This document shows, piece by piece, positions 48,012 through 48,096 of a stretch of 48,096 bases of DNA. Source of the stretch: JAKJEP01 sp964580995 (GTDB lineage Bacteria; Planctomycetota; Phycisphaerae; Sedimentisphaerales; SM23-30); the NCBI GenBank assembly GCA_964580995.1, contig CAZOMV010000037.1:1-48096 (forward strand). Direction: 5' to 3'. The notes beneath the pieces were generated by a model. That model did not search any database. It saw nothing but the letters and a program-made list of their open reading frames with translations, and was not told where the DNA came from. Position 1 is the first letter of the stretch. Every line of letters begins with the position of its first letter. The position numbers were made by a program, and so were the translations under genes.

Positions 48012-48096
48012 TCACCGCCTCGTGGTCGGAAGGCTGGGCGGTTGGTTGGGGGAATGTTTCCAGCTCGGAGAGCATGGAACACCGGTTTCCCCCCGT
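48012..48096 (+). repeat. Dispersed repeat B, long form, cut by the window end
   Basis: It begins TCACCGCCTCG and ends GAGAGCATGGAACACCGG with the C-run and GT at the last base. The last 17 bases equal the first 17 bases of the window. It pairs with the copy at 10671-10752. Confidence 0.75.

Noticed and set aside
1..48096. CRISPR array, tRNA or rRNA genes, prophage or insertion sequence with transposase
   Set aside because: I looked for spaced identical repeats, cloverleaf and rRNA motifs and transposase-like frames by eye and saw none; a tRNA search tool could still find a divergent one.

Overview
The window looks like chromosomal DNA of a Planctomycetota bacterium, probably class Phycisphaerae. 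This is an inference from gene content: a secreted LamG protein ending in a dockerin-like calcium-loop module, two ECF sigma factor/membrane anti-sigma operons, bactofilins, lysine/alanine-rich histone-like proteins, a secreted beta-helix carbohydrate enzyme, a Gram-negative mlaEFD lipid transporter and a Wza/Wzc-type exopolysaccharide locus. No tRNA, rRNA, CRISPR array, phage gene or transposase was seen. Both window edges lie in the same dispersed repeat, so the piece is probably an assembly contig broken at repeats.

Layout. 1-4.2 kb: LamG/dockerin protein behind a consensus sigma-70 promoter, a macro-domain protein, an AT-rich orphan gene and about 900 bp of packed repeats. 4.2-6.3 kb (minus): ECF sigma factor, membrane anti-sigma-like protein (with a repeat inserted in frame) and a secreted coiled-coil protein. 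6.6-10.7 kb (plus): OmpR-type regulator and histidine kinase, then a Kdo/WaaP-type kinase overlapping a dual-specificity-type phosphatase, then ppnP. The kinase/phosphatase promoter carries three 11-bp-spaced direct repeats suited to an OmpR-family regulator. 10.8-12.9 kb (minus): second ECF/anti-sigma operon. 13.1-15.8 kb: a histone-fold protein with a lysine tail, a coupled acidic/basic protein pair, a rubrerythrin-like protein and a LysE-type exporter. 15.8-19.3 kb: gpmI diverging from an S41 C-terminal protease.

19.3-24.5 kb: a 40-residue Lys/Ala peptide gene with very strong expression signals and a structured 3' RNA, a ParA-like ATPase with an altered Walker A motif, a duplicated VanZ-like membrane protein, a bPH2 protein and a beta-helix protein. 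24.6-27.6 kb: a P-loop/deoxyribosyltransferase-like fusion overlapping an Fe-S flavoprotein-type reductase, and an aldo/keto reductase with a triple operator-like site. 27.9-31.0 kb (minus): a 25-residue ribosomal-like basic protein and mlaE-mlaF-mlaD. 31.1-36.2 kb (minus): a secreted Arg/Glu/Gln-rich protein, a zinc-ribbon membrane protein, and a cluster of cheX, cheY, cheD, two bactofilins and a response regulator. 36.5-40.5 kb: transglutaminase lipoprotein and M20 peptidase, diverging from a NAGPA-type phosphodiester glycosidase. 40.5-46.7 kb (minus): exopolysaccharide operon (Wza, Wzc-like, WecA/MraY-type transferase, radical SAM). 46.7-48.1 kb is mostly non-coding, with a phased A-tract array.

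The best leads are: (i) a ~91-bp mobile-element-like repeat with short A/T target duplications that carries a two-way terminator-like hairpin, nearly always just after a gene; (ii) two different small histone-like basic proteins, one with a histone fold; (iii) a two-component system next to a kinase/phosphatase pair with a matching direct-repeat promoter; (iv) a receptor-less CheX/CheY/CheD set joined to bactofilins; and (v) an intrinsically bent DNA candidate near the right end.
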